Origin: Actinomycetota bacterium
GTDB lineage: Bacteria > Actinomycetota > Actinomycetes > Actinomycetales > Microbacteriaceae
Assembly (NCBI GenBank): GCA_030838475.1
Contig: JAUZFP010000098.1
Span: forward strand, 1 to 36,844
DNA length: 36,844 bases
Direction of reading: 5' to 3'
Positions 22,536-31,044 of this stretch are shown piece by piece (within the stretch, counting starts at the first letter, position 1; each line of letters starts with the position of its first letter). Both the position numbers and the translations under genes were made by a program. The notes below the pieces were generated by a model. That model was given only the letters and a program-made list of their open reading frames with translations. It did no database searches and was not told the origin of the DNA.

Positions 22536-23444
22536 ATGGCACACGATCACGGCGAGGGCGCGTCTTCACGCACCAGACTCGCCGTTGCGCTCGGCATCAG
22601 CGTGGTCATCCTGCTCGCCGAAATCGGTGGCGCGATCCTCACCGGGAGCCTCGCGCTCGTCGTCGATGCGGGGCACCTGCTCACGGATGCCGGCGGACTC
22701 GCCGTCGCGCTTCTCGCGGCCACCCTCGTGCATCGCCCGCCGACCTCGCGGCGCACCTGGGGGTTCGGCCGGGCGGAAGTCCTCGCGGCGACCGCGCAGG
22801 CCGCGGTACTGCTCGCGGTCGGGCTGTTCGTTCTGGTTGAGGGCATCCATCGCCTCATCGTTCCGGCACCGATCGCGCCCAGTCCGTTGCTTGTCTTCGG
22901 GATCATCGGCCTCGTTGGCAACCTCGCCGCGCTCCTGGTACTGCGGGGAAGTCGCCGGGCCAACTTCAATCTGCGCGCCGCGTTTCTGGAGGTGGCCAAC
23001 GACGCACTCGGGTCGCTCTCGGTCATCGTCGCGGCGATCGTCATCACGCTCACCGGCTGGACTAGGGCAGACGCGATCGCGGCGCTGGTCATCGGAGCAC
23101 TCATCCTGCCGCGAAGCCTGCTGCTGCTTCGGGAGACGATCGACGTTCTGCTCGAATCAACTCCACGAGGGCTCGACCTGAACTCGGTGCGCAAGCACCT
23201 GCTCGAGCAGCCGCACGTCCGAGCAGTGCACGACCTCCACGCGACCCAGATCGCCACCGGGCTGCCCGTTCTGACGGCGCACGTCGTGGTCGATGACGAA
23301 TGCTTCTACGACGGTCACACGTCGGCGATTCTCGATGAACTGCAGGCCTGCGTCGCCGAGCACTTCTCGATCGCGATCGAGCACTCGACCTTCCAGCTCG
23401 AGCGCGCGGTGCACGGCGACCACGAGCACGAGACCCACGCCTGA
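22536..23444 (+). CDS. Cation diffusion facilitator, zinc-exporter type
   Basis: This is a 302-residue antiporter with six membrane segments and a cytosolic domain. The transport site in segment 2 is 'LVVDAGHLLTDAGG' (Asp44, His47, Asp51), as in CzcD/ZitB. In segment 5 the usual HxxxD is 'FLEVANDALGS', so Glu152 replaces His and Asp156 is kept. His-rich ends (MAHDHGEG and DHEHETHA) fit divalent-metal handling. It probably exports Zn2+ with proton exchange. It is convergent with the znu-zur operon, giving uptake and efflux side by side. No Zur or CsoR box was found upstream. Confidence 0.88.
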   Translation: MAHDHGEGASSRTRLAVALGISVVILLAEIGGAILTGSLALVVDAGHLLTDAGGLAVALLAATLVHRPPTSRRTWGFGRAEVLAATAQAAVLLAVGLFVLVEGIHRLIVPAPIAPSPLLVFGIIGLVGNLAALLVLRGSRRANFNLRAAFLEVANDALGSLSVIVAAIVITLTGWTRADAIAALVIGALILPRSLLLLRETIDVLLESTPRGLDLNSVRKHLLEQPHVRAVHDLHATQIATGLPVLTAHVVVDDECFYDGHTSAILDELQACVAEHFSIAIEHSTFQLERAVHGDHEHETHA

Positions 23445-23745
23445 CGGTGTTGCTCGTAGTTAGTTGTCGGTTCCGCCTAACAAAAAGCAGCATGGATGTC
23501 TGCCCGGGGCGATTTTTTTGAGGTTCGTCGCGTTTCGAAGACCCTTTTTCAATCCGTCGGCTTCGCTGAGGAGGAGATCCGCTCACTCTGAGGCGAGAAT
23601 CTCCTCCCGAGACTCCCTCTGTCGAGAATCTCCTCCTGTGCTGCGCTTCAACATGAGATTGGCACCGAAAGTGCCGCCCTTCTCCTGTTGACCAACCCGC
23701 GCCCCGAATTCGTCCTGTTGAACGCAACGAGATCGGGCAGCAGCC
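23445..23745. other. Repeat-rich intergenic region between CDF gene and zur
   Basis: This is the only gene-free stretch of about 300 nt. GGAGGAGAT (23570-23578) pairs with ATCTCCTCC at 23599-23607 and again at 23628-23636. The 14-mer CGAGAATCTCCTCC occurs at 23594 and 23623, 29 nt apart. CCTGTTGA occurs at 23684 and 23714, 30 nt apart, each followed by CAAC, so each can form a GTTG/CAAC hairpin. A hairpin GGCAC-CGAAA-GTGCC is at 23661-23675. A T7 run (23513-23519) after a weak GCAG/CTGC stem may terminate the CDF transcript. GGGC-AGCA-GCCC (23735-23746) overlaps the zur stop. No credible coding frame was found. Confidence 0.6.
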
Positions 23746-24135
23746 CTAACCCAGCCGCTGACAGGCGGCGCAGAGACCGAAGACGTCGACGACGTGGCTC
23801 GGCTGGGTGAAGCCGTGGTCCGCCGCAACGGATGCCGCCCACGCCTCGACCGCGTCCGCCTCGATCTCGACGGTGAGGCCACAGTTGCGGCAGATCAGAT
23901 GGTGATGATGGCTGCCCGGGGTGCAGGCGCGGTACAGGCTTTCGCCCTCCTGCTGGAGTGAATCCGCGTCACCCCCGACCGCGAGGTCGGACAGCGCGCG
24001 ATAGACGGTCGCCAGCCCGATCGGCGAACCGGATTCCCGGAGTGCACCGTACAGCGACTGCGCGCTGACGAATCCCTCCGAGGTTGAAAGCGCGTCGCGA
24101 ACGGCTTCGCGCTGCCACGTCGCTCGTTTGGTCAT
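23746..24135 (-). CDS. zur: Zinc uptake regulator, Fur family
   Basis: This is a 129-residue Fur-family repressor. The winged helix includes 'SAQSLYGALRESGSPIGLATVYRALSDL' (recognition helix LATVYRAL). The metal region has 'ACTPGSHHHHLICRNCG' (His76-79, Cys82, Cys85). 'VEAWAASVAADHGFTQPSHVVDVFGLCAACQ' (His114, Cys122, Cys125) follows and closely resembles mycobacterial Zur (FurB). It is last in the znuA-C-B-B-zur operon, 24 nt after the second permease gene, so it would be autoregulated through the box at znuA. Zinc-bound Zur represses uptake genes. Confidence 0.9.
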   Translation of the reverse strand: MTKRATWQREAVRDALSTSEGFVSAQSLYGALRESGSPIGLATVYRALSDLAVGGDADSLQQEGESLYRACTPGSHHHHLICRNCGLTVEIEADAVEAWAASVAADHGFTQPSHVVDVFGLCAACQRLG

Positions 24136-24159
24136 CCGGAAACCTCCTGGTCTTCCACG

Positions 24160-24963
24160 CTACGCCGCCGCCGGTCGACGAGCCGCAATCGCGAACCAGC
24201 CCCGGCCCGCGCCATAGAGAATCGCGCTCCCGAGCGTTACGAAGAATCCGACGGGCAGGCTCGACAAGTAGGCCGCGGCGATCGAGGCCCAGACGATCAC
24301 CAGCGCGAACCCGATCGACAGGGGGATTGCGCGGAGCGGGTCCGCGCTGAACAGTCGGGCCGCCGCGGGCGGGCCCACCAGGAGACTGAACATGAGGAGC
24401 GCGCCGACGACGGGCACACTCATCGTGGTCGCCAGCCCGACGAGCACCGCGAAGAAGACGGACAACCCGAACGTGCTGATCCCGCGTGCAGCCGCCTGCT
24501 CCGGAAGCACGGACGCGAGAAGAAGTGGCCGGTAGGCGACGACGACCGCAACGACGCACACCGCGCCCAGCGCCAGGATGGGTAGCAGTTCCGCGCTGCT
24601 GACTCCAAGGATCTGGCCGAACAGCAGGGCGAACACCTCCGCCGAGTACTGGCTGCCGAGGCTGAGAAACAGGGCACCGGACGCCAACATGACCACGAGC
24701 GCCAGCGCCGTGACCACGTCGTTGCGCCCGCGACGACCGAGGGTCGACACGGTCAGTGCGCCGCCCACCGCGAACACCCCCATACCCAGAATCGGGTCGA
24801 GCCCGAGGAGGGTGGCTCCCGCCGCTCCGGCGAACGCGCCATGCGGCAGGGCGTGTGCGAGAAACGAGGATCCGCGCAACACCACGAAGAACCCCACGAG
24901 CCCGGCGACGACGGCGACGACGCTTCCGGCGATCCAGGTATTGATGAGGAACTCAGAGAACAT
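24160..24963 (-). CDS. Zinc/metal ABC transporter permease (second)
   Basis: This 267-residue integral membrane protein has about eight spans and is a ZnuB/TroC-type ABC-3 permease. 'LRGSSFLAHALPHGAFAGAAG' carries the conserved S-x-x-xHAxxHGAxAG segment of this family. Others are 'TTMSVPVVGALLMFSLLVGPPAAA' and a terminal 'YLSSLPVGFFVTLGSAILYG'. It overlaps the first permease gene by 11 nt. Two different permeases imply a heterodimeric channel. A 24-nt gap leads to zur. Confidence 0.9.
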   Translation of the reverse strand: MFSEFLINTWIAGSVVAVVAGLVGFFVVLRGSSFLAHALPHGAFAGAAGATLLGLDPILGMGVFAVGGALTVSTLGRRGRNDVVTALALVVMLASGALFLSLGSQYSAEVFALLFGQILGVSSAELLPILALGAVCVVAVVVAYRPLLLASVLPEQAAARGISTFGLSVFFAVLVGLATTMSVPVVGALLMFSLLVGPPAAARLFSADPLRAIPLSIGFALVIVWASIAAAYLSSLPVGFFVTLGSAILYGAGRGWFAIAARRPAAA

Positions 24964-25816
24964 GAGCCACCCTGCTCCTCCTCGCGCGCACGGGCACGGC
25001 GATCCCGGACAGCAGGTACGCAGCGAACGCCACGATCACGATGCAGAAGCTGACCGGCCAGCTGTGTGCGCCCCCCAGCCAGCCGTAGCTCTCGAACGAG
25101 ATCAGGATCCCCAGCCAGGTCGATCCAACTCCGATCCCGATGGCGATCAGGATGGCGAAACCGACCCGCCGTGTAAGGCGGAGCGCCGCCGCCGCCGGGG
25201 CAATCAGCAGGGCCGTCGACAGTACGGCGCCGATCGTGAGCGCGGACAGTTCGACCGCGAGGGCGAGGGCGACAAGGAACAGGATGCCGGTCAGGCGAAC
25301 CGGGATGTGCCGAACGGCGGCGAGATCCTGGCTGAGGGACTCCAGCAGGAACCACCGGTAGAACACGACCACGATCAGGCAAACGACAACGCTCAACGCG
25401 GCAACCAGGGGAACCACGCCGGCGTCAATCGCGAACAGTGACCCGAACAGCACCGAGATTGCGGCATTGCTGGTTCCCGCGTGCTGTGTGTCCAGGTAGA
25501 GGAACAGTGCGGTGAGCCCCAGCCCAAGGCCGAAGACGATGCCGGTTGCGACATCCCGGCCCTGTACGCGCTTGATGCCGACGACCTCCATGACGCCGGC
25601 CGCGAGGATGCCCGCCCCGACGAATCCGACCAACTGGGGTATGCCGAGCAGGAACGCGGCGGAACCTCCCACCGCACCAAGATCGGCGAGGGCGTGCCCA
25701 GCGAACGACTGGCGGCGGAGCACGGTGAACACGCCGACGAGGGCTGCGACGGCCGCGACCAGTGTGCCGACCAGGAGTGCGAGCTGCACAAGACCGCTTG
25801 CGAAGAACACGCTCAC
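24953..25816 (-). CDS. Zinc/metal ABC transporter permease (first)
   Basis: This is a 287-residue ABC-3 family permease with about eight spans. The family segments 'LRRQSFAGHALADLGAVGGSAAFLLG' and 'ELSALTIGAVLSTALLIAPAAAALRL' are present. It is homologous to, but clearly diverged from, the second permease. GTG start overlaps the znuC stop (GTGA, 25813-25816), indicating translational coupling. The protein pairs with the ATPase and the lipoprotein encoded upstream. Confidence 0.9.
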   Translation of the reverse strand: MSVFFASGLVQLALLVGTLVAAVAALVGVFTVLRRQSFAGHALADLGAVGGSAAFLLGIPQLVGFVGAGILAAGVMEVVGIKRVQGRDVATGIVFGLGLGLTALFLYLDTQHAGTSNAAISVLFGSLFAIDAGVVPLVAALSVVVCLIVVVFYRWFLLESLSQDLAAVRHIPVRLTGILFLVALALAVELSALTIGAVLSTALLIAPAAAALRLTRRVGFAILIAIGIGVGSTWLGILISFESYGWLGGAHSWPVSFCIVIVAFAAYLLSGIAVPVRARRSRVAHVL

Positions 25817-26604
25817 TCGTCGTGTCCGTGCGCGTCGTTCGGGCCCGCGACAACGAGAACCCTGCCGTCAATTCGGAGCACATCGACTCGGCGTCCGTAG
25901 AGCCCAGTCAGAACGCTCGACTGCACGATTTCGTCGGTCGTGCCCGCCGCCGCTCGCCCGTCGGCCAGATAGACAATGCGATCCATTACCGGCAACAGCG
26001 GGTTGAGGTCGTGCGCCGACAGCAGCACCGCGACCCCGCGCTCTCGACCGACCCGGGCCAGGAGTTCCACAATCTCCTGCTCGCTCCGGATGTCGAGGTT
26101 CGCGAGCGGCTCGTCGAGCAGGAGTAGTCGGGGCTGGCTGATCAGTGCGTGCGCGATCAGTACCCGCTGCTGCTGTCCGCCCGAGAGCTGGCCGACGCGA
26201 GCGTCGGCAAAATCGCTGGCCCCGACGGATGAGAGAAGTTCGTCGACGAGGGCGCGACGCCGCGCCGACGGTAACGGGATGCCCAGCTTCTGGCCGTCGA
26301 GGCCGAGCGCTACCACGTCGCGGGCGCGTAGCGGCAGGTCGGGATCCAGCGCGACCTTTTGCGGAACGTAACCGATGACGCCCGCACCCCGGCCGGGTCG
26401 GACGCCCCCGAACCGAACTGTACCCGCCGTCGTCGGCTGGAGCCCGAGGATGACCCGAAGGAGTGTGGTCTTGCCTGCGCCGTTGGATCCGATGAGGCCA
26501 ACGAACTCCCCGGCGGCGATCTCGAAGGTGACGTCGTGCAGGATCGTTCGACCCGACAGGGCGACGCCGACGCCGTTCACCTCGAGAACGGGAGTCTCGG
26601 TCAT
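25813..26604 (-). CDS. znuC: Zinc/metal ABC transporter ATP-binding protein
   Basis: This is a 263-residue cytosolic ATPase. Walker A 'LIGSNGAGKTTLLRVILG' is at about 37-54. The Q-loop is 'GYVPQKVALDP'. The signature 'QLSGGQQQRVLIAHAL' precedes Walker B 'LLLLDEPLANLD'. The switch His is in 'VLLSAHDLNPLLPVMDRIVYL'. ATG at 26604 overlaps the znuA stop (ATGA), which fixes the start; the upstream open extension is an artefact. It powers metal uptake for the znu permeases. Confidence 0.93.
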   Translation of the reverse strand: MTETPVLEVNGVGVALSGRTILHDVTFEIAAGEFVGLIGSNGAGKTTLLRVILGLQPTTAGTVRFGGVRPGRGAGVIGYVPQKVALDPDLPLRARDVVALGLDGQKLGIPLPSARRRALVDELLSSVGASDFADARVGQLSGGQQQRVLIAHALISQPRLLLLDEPLANLDIRSEQEIVELLARVGRERGVAVLLSAHDLNPLLPVMDRIVYLADGRAAAGTTDEIVQSSVLTGLYGRRVDVLRIDGRVLVVAGPNDAHGHDE

Positions 26605-27524
26605 AGCTTCACCGTCGACTGGTGGGAGGTCACGGCCCGGTCGAGGGCGGCAAGCTCGGCCTCCATCCAGGTTTGGTAGCTGAGGCCGTCGGTCGGCATG
26701 GTTTCGTAGACGCCGACGACGGGGACGTGGTGCGCCCGTGCGAGTGCCAGATATCTCACGGTGATCGAGTCGGTGACCTGCTGGTTGTAGAGAAAGACCT
26801 TCACTCGCCCGCCGGTAAACAGCGCATCCTGGATCGCGACATCCTGCGGGGCGGGATCGGTGTCGTTCATGATCGCGGCCTGGAGCGCCCACGGTGTCAG
26901 GTTTTTGGTGCCGGCGGCCTCAAGCAGGTAGTCGGCGACCGGCTCCGTCGTCGCCACGGCGACGCCCGGATGCGCGGACCTGAAGGTCGTGATCGCATCG
27001 GTCCATTTAGTCATCGACTGGTTGAAGTCGGCAAGGTTCTTTGCAAAGTAGGCGCGATGCGCCGGGTCGAGCTTGCCGAGCGCCGTCGTGATGCTCTTCG
27101 CAACCGCGGGCATCGTGGTCGGCGAGTACCAGAGGTGCGGGTTGCGGGTCGAGTCGGGCAGCCCGAGAACCTTCTGCGCGCTGATGACGATGCGGGAGGA
27201 GCTGGGGGCGGCAGCCTCGATCTTCGTCATGAAGCTGTCGTAGCCGAGACCGTTCTGCACGACGAGCGACGCGCTGCTGATCGTGCTCGCGACACGGGCG
27301 CTGGCCTCGAAGGTGTGCGGGTCGGTGTTCGGATTGCTCATAACGGAGGTCGCGTCGACGTAGCGACCACCGATCTGGGCAATCACGCTGGTGTACTGGT
27401 TTTCTGCTCCGACGGCGACGATGCGGCCATCCGATGGCGCGGGCTGGGCGGCGCATCCGCCGAGCGCGAGACCGGCGACGATCAGGACTACAGCGAACCT
27501 GCTATTGATAATCATTCTCAGCAC
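26601..27524 (-). CDS. znuA: Metal-binding lipoprotein of ABC transporter (ZnuA/TroA type)
   Basis: This is a 307-residue cluster A-I substrate-binding protein. The lipobox is 'LALGGCAAQ' (Cys24). Candidate ligands are His70 ('NTDPHTFE'), His130 ('TRNPHLWYSP'), Glu194 ('VATTEPVADYLLE') and Glu274 ('VYETMPTDG'). The His-rich loop of many zinc ZnuA proteins is absent. His-His-Glu-acid resembles manganese-type PsaA/MntC more than His-His-His ZnuA, although operon partners and Zur point to zinc. GTG at 27524 is supported by CAACAT 6 nt upstream (one mismatch to TANNNT); MIINSRF at 27515 is the alternative. Confidence 0.88.
   Translation of the reverse strand: MLRMIINSRFAVVLIVAGLALGGCAAQPAPSDGRIVAVGAENQYTSVIAQIGGRYVDATSVMSNPNTDPHTFEASARVASTISSASLVVQNGLGYDSFMTKIEAAAPSSSRIVISAQKVLGLPDSTRNPHLWYSPTTMPAVAKSITTALGKLDPAHRAYFAKNLADFNQSMTKWTDAITTFRSAHPGVAVATTEPVADYLLEAAGTKNLTPWALQAAIMNDTDPAPQDVAIQDALFTGGRVKVFLYNQQVTDSITVRYLALARAHHVPVVGVYETMPTDGLSYQTWMEAELAALDRAVTSHQSTVKL
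27506..27520 (-). promoter_or_regulatory. Fur/Zur-family operator overlapping the znuA start
   Basis: On the minus strand TGAGAATGATTATCA forms a 7-1-7 palindrome with one mismatched pair. This matches the Fur-family core TGANAATNATTNTCA and is close to actinobacterial Zur boxes. It covers codons 2-6 of znuA counted from the GTG at 27524, so it lies just downstream of the likely transcription start. zur is the last gene of the same operon. Confidence 0.75.
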
Positions 27525-27574
27525 GTGGCCATGTTGCCAGACACACGCCGCGCACGCAAATCAGCGCAGCGGAG

Positions 27575-28903
27575 CTAGTCGAGCAGGAGCGCCGGCTCCT
27601 CGATGATGCTCGCGACATCCGCGACGAAACGGCTGGCGACGTCGCCGTCGACGATGCGATGGTCGAAACTTCCCGCGACCGTGGTCACGAATCGCGACCG
27701 CACCTCGCCGTCCACAATCCACGGCTTCTGCTTGATCGTGCCCATCGCCAGGATCGCCGCCTCGCCGGGGTTCAGGATGGGCGTGCCCGTGTCCATTCCG
27801 AAGGAGCCCACGTTCGTGATCGTGATGGTGCCGTTCGCCATCTCCGCCGGCTGGGTCTTGCCGTCACGCGCTGTGATCGTCAGGTTCTCGAGCGCCTGCG
27901 CGAGCTGCAGCAGGGTGAGCTCCTGCGCATCCTTGATGTTCGGCACGAGGAGTCCACGCGGCGTCGCGGCCGCGATGCCCAGGTTCACGTAGTGGTGCAC
28001 CGTGATTTCCTTGTCGGTCCACGACGAATTGACGGTCGGATTCCTGCGCACCGCCCAGATCAGCGCCTTCGCCACGATCAGCAGCGGCGAGACCCGCACG
28101 CCGGCGAAATCGGTCGAGTTCTTGAGCCGCGCGACGAACTCCATGGTTCGCGTCGCGTCGATGTCGACGAAGACGCTCACGTGGGGCGCGGTGAACGCGC
28201 TCTGCACCATCGCTGTGGCGATCGCCTTGCGCACGCCCTTGACCGGGATGATCTCCTCGCGATCGGGCGACCACGCCGGCGTCTCGATGTTGCGGAACAA
28301 GCTCGCCTGCTGGGCGTGGCGAATCACGTCGTCGCGCGTGATCTCGCCCGCAAGCCCGGTGCCGACGATCCCGGCCAAATCGACGTCGAGGTCCTTGGCC
28401 AGCTTGCGGATGGGCGGCTTCGCGATGACGGCGGATGCCGCTGCCGCGGGCACCGAGGCCGGCCTCGGCGCGGCTGGCGCGGCCGGTGTCACGCCCGCGA
28501 CCTCCGGCCTGCGCCGACGCGACGCGACGTGCCCCTTCGCCCCGTATCCGACGAGGGTCGCGGGAACCTTCTCCTCGGCGGTAATGCTCCCGGCGGTGTC
28601 CGCGACTGCCGATGACGCCTCGCTCGGTGCTTTCGGGGCGGGCGGGGTGGGGCCCGCCATCGCTCCGGTTCCGACGGTAATGATCGGCGTGCCAACATCC
28701 ACCGTCTCGCCCTCGGCGACCAGGATCGCGGAGACCGTGCCGGCGAACGGTGATGGCAACTCAACCAATGACTTGGCGGTCTCGATCTCCACCAGCACCT
28801 GGTTGATTTCGACCACGTCGCCGGCCTTCACCTTCCACGCGACGATCTCCGCCTCGGTGAGACCCTCCCCGACGTCCGGGAGCAAAAACTCTGAGTCAGC
28901 CAT
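27575..28903 (-). CDS. 2-oxoacid dehydrogenase E2 (dihydrolipoyl acyltransferase)
   Basis: This 442-residue protein transfers the acyl group from E1 via lipoate to CoA. Its lipoyl domain has the lipoylated Lys44 in '[15 protein letters not shown]'. An Ala/Pro-rich linker leads to the peripheral-subunit-binding domain '[20 protein letters not shown]' at about 165-190. The catalytic domain ends with '[17 protein letters not shown]' (His415, Asp419). One lipoyl domain only, as is usual for branched-chain-type E2. It follows E1beta after 14 nt, with AAGGA as ribosome site. No E3 (lpd) gene is present. Confidence 0.93.
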   Translation of the reverse strand: MADSEFLLPDVGEGLTEAEIVAWKVKAGDVVEINQVLVEIETAKSLVELPSPFAGTVSAILVAEGETVDVGTPIITVGTGAMAGPTPPAPKAPSEASSAVADTAGSITAEEKVPATLVGYGAKGHVASRRRRPEVAGVTPAAPAAPRPASVPAAAASAVIAKPPIRKLAKDLDVDLAGIVGTGLAGEITRDDVIRHAQQASLFRNIETPAWSPDREEIIPVKGVRKAIATAMVQSAFTAPHVSVFVDIDATRTMEFVARLKNSTDFAGVRVSPLLIVAKALIWAVRRNPTVNSSWTDKEITVHHYVNLGIAAATPRGLLVPNIKDAQELTLLQLAQALENLTITARDGKTQPAEMANGTITITNVGSFGMDTGTPILNPGEAAILAMGTIKQKPWIVDGEVRSRFVTTVAGSFDHRIVDGDVASRFVADVASIIEEPALLLD

Positions 28904-28917
28904 GGTGTGTCCTTCGC

Positions 28918-29901
28918 CTAGTACGCCAGCGCGCGGTCGACGGCCTCGAGAACTCGGTCGGCGTCTGGAAGGTAGATCGTCTCGAGCTTGGCCGGTGGAA
29001 ACGGGGTGTCGAATCCGGACACGCGAAGCACCGGCGATTCGAGCGAATAGAAGGCGCGTTCCGCGACCGTCGCCGCGATTTCCGAACCGACCGAGACGGC
29101 GCCCGGGGCCTCCTGGGCGATGACGAGGCGGCCCGTCTTACGAACCGACTCGAGAATCGGCCCGTAGTCGATGGGCGACAGCGAGCGCAGGTCGAGAACC
29201 TCGACGCTGGTTCCCTCCTCTGCGGCGAGGTCCGCCGCCTGCAGCAGCACGGCAACCATGGCGCCGTGTCCGAGCAGGGTCACCTCGGTGCCGACCCGGG
29301 CGACCGCGGTCGAGTGAAGGGTGCGCCCGCGGACGGCGAAGTCGACCTCGCCCTTGGGCCAGTACCGGCTCTTCGGTTCGAGGAAAATCACGGGATCGTC
29401 GCTGCTAATCGCGTCCTGGATCATCCAGTACGCGTCGTGCGGAGTCGATGGGCTCACCACGCGCAGCCCCGGGGTGTGCGCGAAGTAAGCCTCCGGGCTC
29501 TCCTGGTGGTGCTCGACGGCGCCAATGTGCCCGCCGTACGGAATACGGATGACGACGGGCATGGAGATGCCGCCCTCGTGTCGGTTGGTCAGCTTCGCCA
29601 GCTGCGACGTGATCTGGTCGAACGCGGGAAACACGAACCCGTCGAACTGGATCTCACACACCGGCCGGTAGCCGCGCATGGCCAACCCGATTGCCGTGCC
29701 GACGATGCCGGACTCGGCGAGCGGTGTGTCCATCACCCGGTTCTCACCGAAGTCCGCCTGCAGCCCCTCGGTCACCCGAAACACTCCACCGAGCGGACCG
29801 ATGTCCTCGCCCATGAGGATCACCTTGGGGTCATCCTGCATCGCCTTGCGAAGTCCGGCGTTCAACGCCTTCGCCATCGGTAGCGACTCGAGCGCGCTCA
29901 C
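28918..29901 (-). CDS. 2-oxoacid dehydrogenase E1 subunit beta
   Basis: This 327-residue protein begins '[20 protein letters not shown]' and has '[21 protein letters not shown]', '[20 protein letters not shown]' and '[22 protein letters not shown]', the E1beta signatures. '[16 protein letters not shown]' lies in the C-terminal domain. It forms the alpha2beta2 thiamine-diphosphate E1 with the upstream gene. GTG overlaps the E1alpha stop (GTGA). Branched-chain oxoacids or pyruvate are both possible; the sequence resembles actinobacterial branched-chain enzymes. Confidence 0.93.
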   Translation of the reverse strand: MSALESLPMAKALNAGLRKAMQDDPKVILMGEDIGPLGGVFRVTEGLQADFGENRVMDTPLAESGIVGTAIGLAMRGYRPVCEIQFDGFVFPAFDQITSQLAKLTNRHEGGISMPVVIRIPYGGHIGAVEHHQESPEAYFAHTPGLRVVSPSTPHDAYWMIQDAISSDDPVIFLEPKSRYWPKGEVDFAVRGRTLHSTAVARVGTEVTLLGHGAMVAVLLQAADLAAEEGTSVEVLDLRSLSPIDYGPILESVRKTGRLVIAQEAPGAVSVGSEIAATVAERAFYSLESPVLRVSGFDTPFPPAKLETIYLPDADRVLEAVDRALAY

Positions 29902-31022
29902 TCGCTGGCCTCGGGCGACGCGTATGCCGCCTCATATTGCGCAAGCCACTGCTTCTCTTCTTCGATCAGCGGATGCGGCTCGGAGTAGACGTTGTCGAAC
30001 ATCGCACCGACCGGAGGAACGCCGAGCTCGAGCGTGCGGCGACGGATGTCCTCGGCGAAGTCCGCCGCCTCGGTCCTTACCTCCGCGAAGAAGTCGTCGC
30101 CCTCGCCCCTCGACCGCAGGTACGTTTCGAAACGGGAGATCGGGTCGAGTGCGGCCCAGTGCGCGGTCTCCGCGTCGGTGCGGTACTTGGTCGGGTCGTC
30201 GCTCGAGGTGTGCGCCCCCATTCGATACGTCAGCGCCTCGATGAAGCGAGGTCCTCCGCCGGCCCGTGCCTCCTCGAGGTATTTGCGCGACGCGGCGTAA
30301 CTGATGAGCACGTCGTTTCCGTCGACCTGGACGCTCGGGATGCCGAAGCCTCCCGCGCGCAGATACAGCGGGGTGCGGGACTGCTTCGACACCGGCACGG
30401 AGATCGCCCACTGGTTGTTTTGCAGGAAGAACAGTTCGGGGGTCTGGTAGCTCGCCGCGAACACGAGGGCCTCGTTGACGTCGCCCTGGCTGGTCGACCC
30501 GTCGCCGAAGTAGGTGATGACGGCTTCGTCGGTCTCGGGATGTCCGGTGCCCGCCTTGCCGTCGAGCGTGATGCCCATCGCATAGCCGGTGGCATGGAGC
30601 GTCTGGCTGCCCAGCACCATCGTGTAGATGTGAAAGTTGCCATGCTCGGACGGCGTCCAGCCGCCGTGGGTCAGCCCCCGGAACAGCCTCACGATGTCGA
30701 TCACGTCGATGCCACGAATAATGCCGACCGCGTGCTCCCGGTAGGACGGGAAAATATGGTCCTGGGGGCGCATCGCGAAACCGGAGCCGACCTGAGCCGC
30801 CTCCTGCCCGAGACTCGGAACCCAGATGCCGATCTGCCCCTGCCGCTGCAGGTTGGTGCCCTCGACGTCGAACGCGCGCGTCAACGCCATCACCCGGTGG
30901 AACTCTCGCAGTTCGTCGTCGGACAGCTTCTCGACGATCGGAAGGTACTCCGCCGTCGCATCGCTTTCGACGAGCGCCCCCGCGGGCGAGAGCAGCTGAA
31001 GCGTCGCCTCTGTGTAGGACAT
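29898..31022 (-). CDS. 2-oxoacid dehydrogenase E1 subunit alpha
   Basis: This 374-residue thiamine-diphosphate enzyme has 'IWVPSLGQEAAQVGSGFAM' and 'IFPSYREHAVGIIRG'. The TPP motif runs from 'ITYFGDGSTSQGDVNEAL' to 'LFFLQNNQWAIS' (GDG...NN). 'YRMGAHTSSDDPTKYR' is the phosphorylation-loop region. It decarboxylates the 2-oxoacid. ATG at 31022 is preceded at 7 nt by TAGATT, so a second leaderless promoter may lie in the 22-nt gap after the hisC-like gene. A TTG at 31031 is the alternative start. Confidence 0.93.
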   Translation of the reverse strand: MSYTEATLQLLSPAGALVESDATAEYLPIVEKLSDDELREFHRVMALTRAFDVEGTNLQRQGQIGIWVPSLGQEAAQVGSGFAMRPQDHIFPSYREHAVGIIRGIDVIDIVRLFRGLTHGGWTPSEHGNFHIYTMVLGSQTLHATGYAMGITLDGKAGTGHPETDEAVITYFGDGSTSQGDVNEALVFAASYQTPELFFLQNNQWAISVPVSKQSRTPLYLRAGGFGIPSVQVDGNDVLISYAASRKYLEEARAGGGPRFIEALTYRMGAHTSSDDPTKYRTDAETAHWAALDPISRFETYLRSRGEGDDFFAEVRTEAADFAEDIRRRTLELGVPPVGAMFDNVYSEPHPLIEEEKQWLAQYEAAYASPEASE

Positions 31023-31029
31023 GAAACCC

Positions 31030-31035
31030 AATCTA
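31030..31035 (-). promoter_or_regulatory. -10 hexamer before the 2-oxoacid dehydrogenase operon
   Basis: TAGATT on the minus strand lies 7 nt before the ATG at 31022. It would let the E1-E2 operon be transcribed independently of the upstream aminotransferase. Confidence 0.45.
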
Positions 31036-31044
31036 ACCGTGGAT

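Noticed and set aside
23464-23691. Small coding gene (75 codons) between the CDF gene and zur
   Set aside because: No ribosome site, Arg/Ser/Pro-rich shadow-like composition, and it runs through the repeat structure.
23560-23746. CRISPR array suggested by the regularly spaced repeats
   Set aside because: Only two or three short (9-14 nt) degenerate units, one inverted, with no cas genes.
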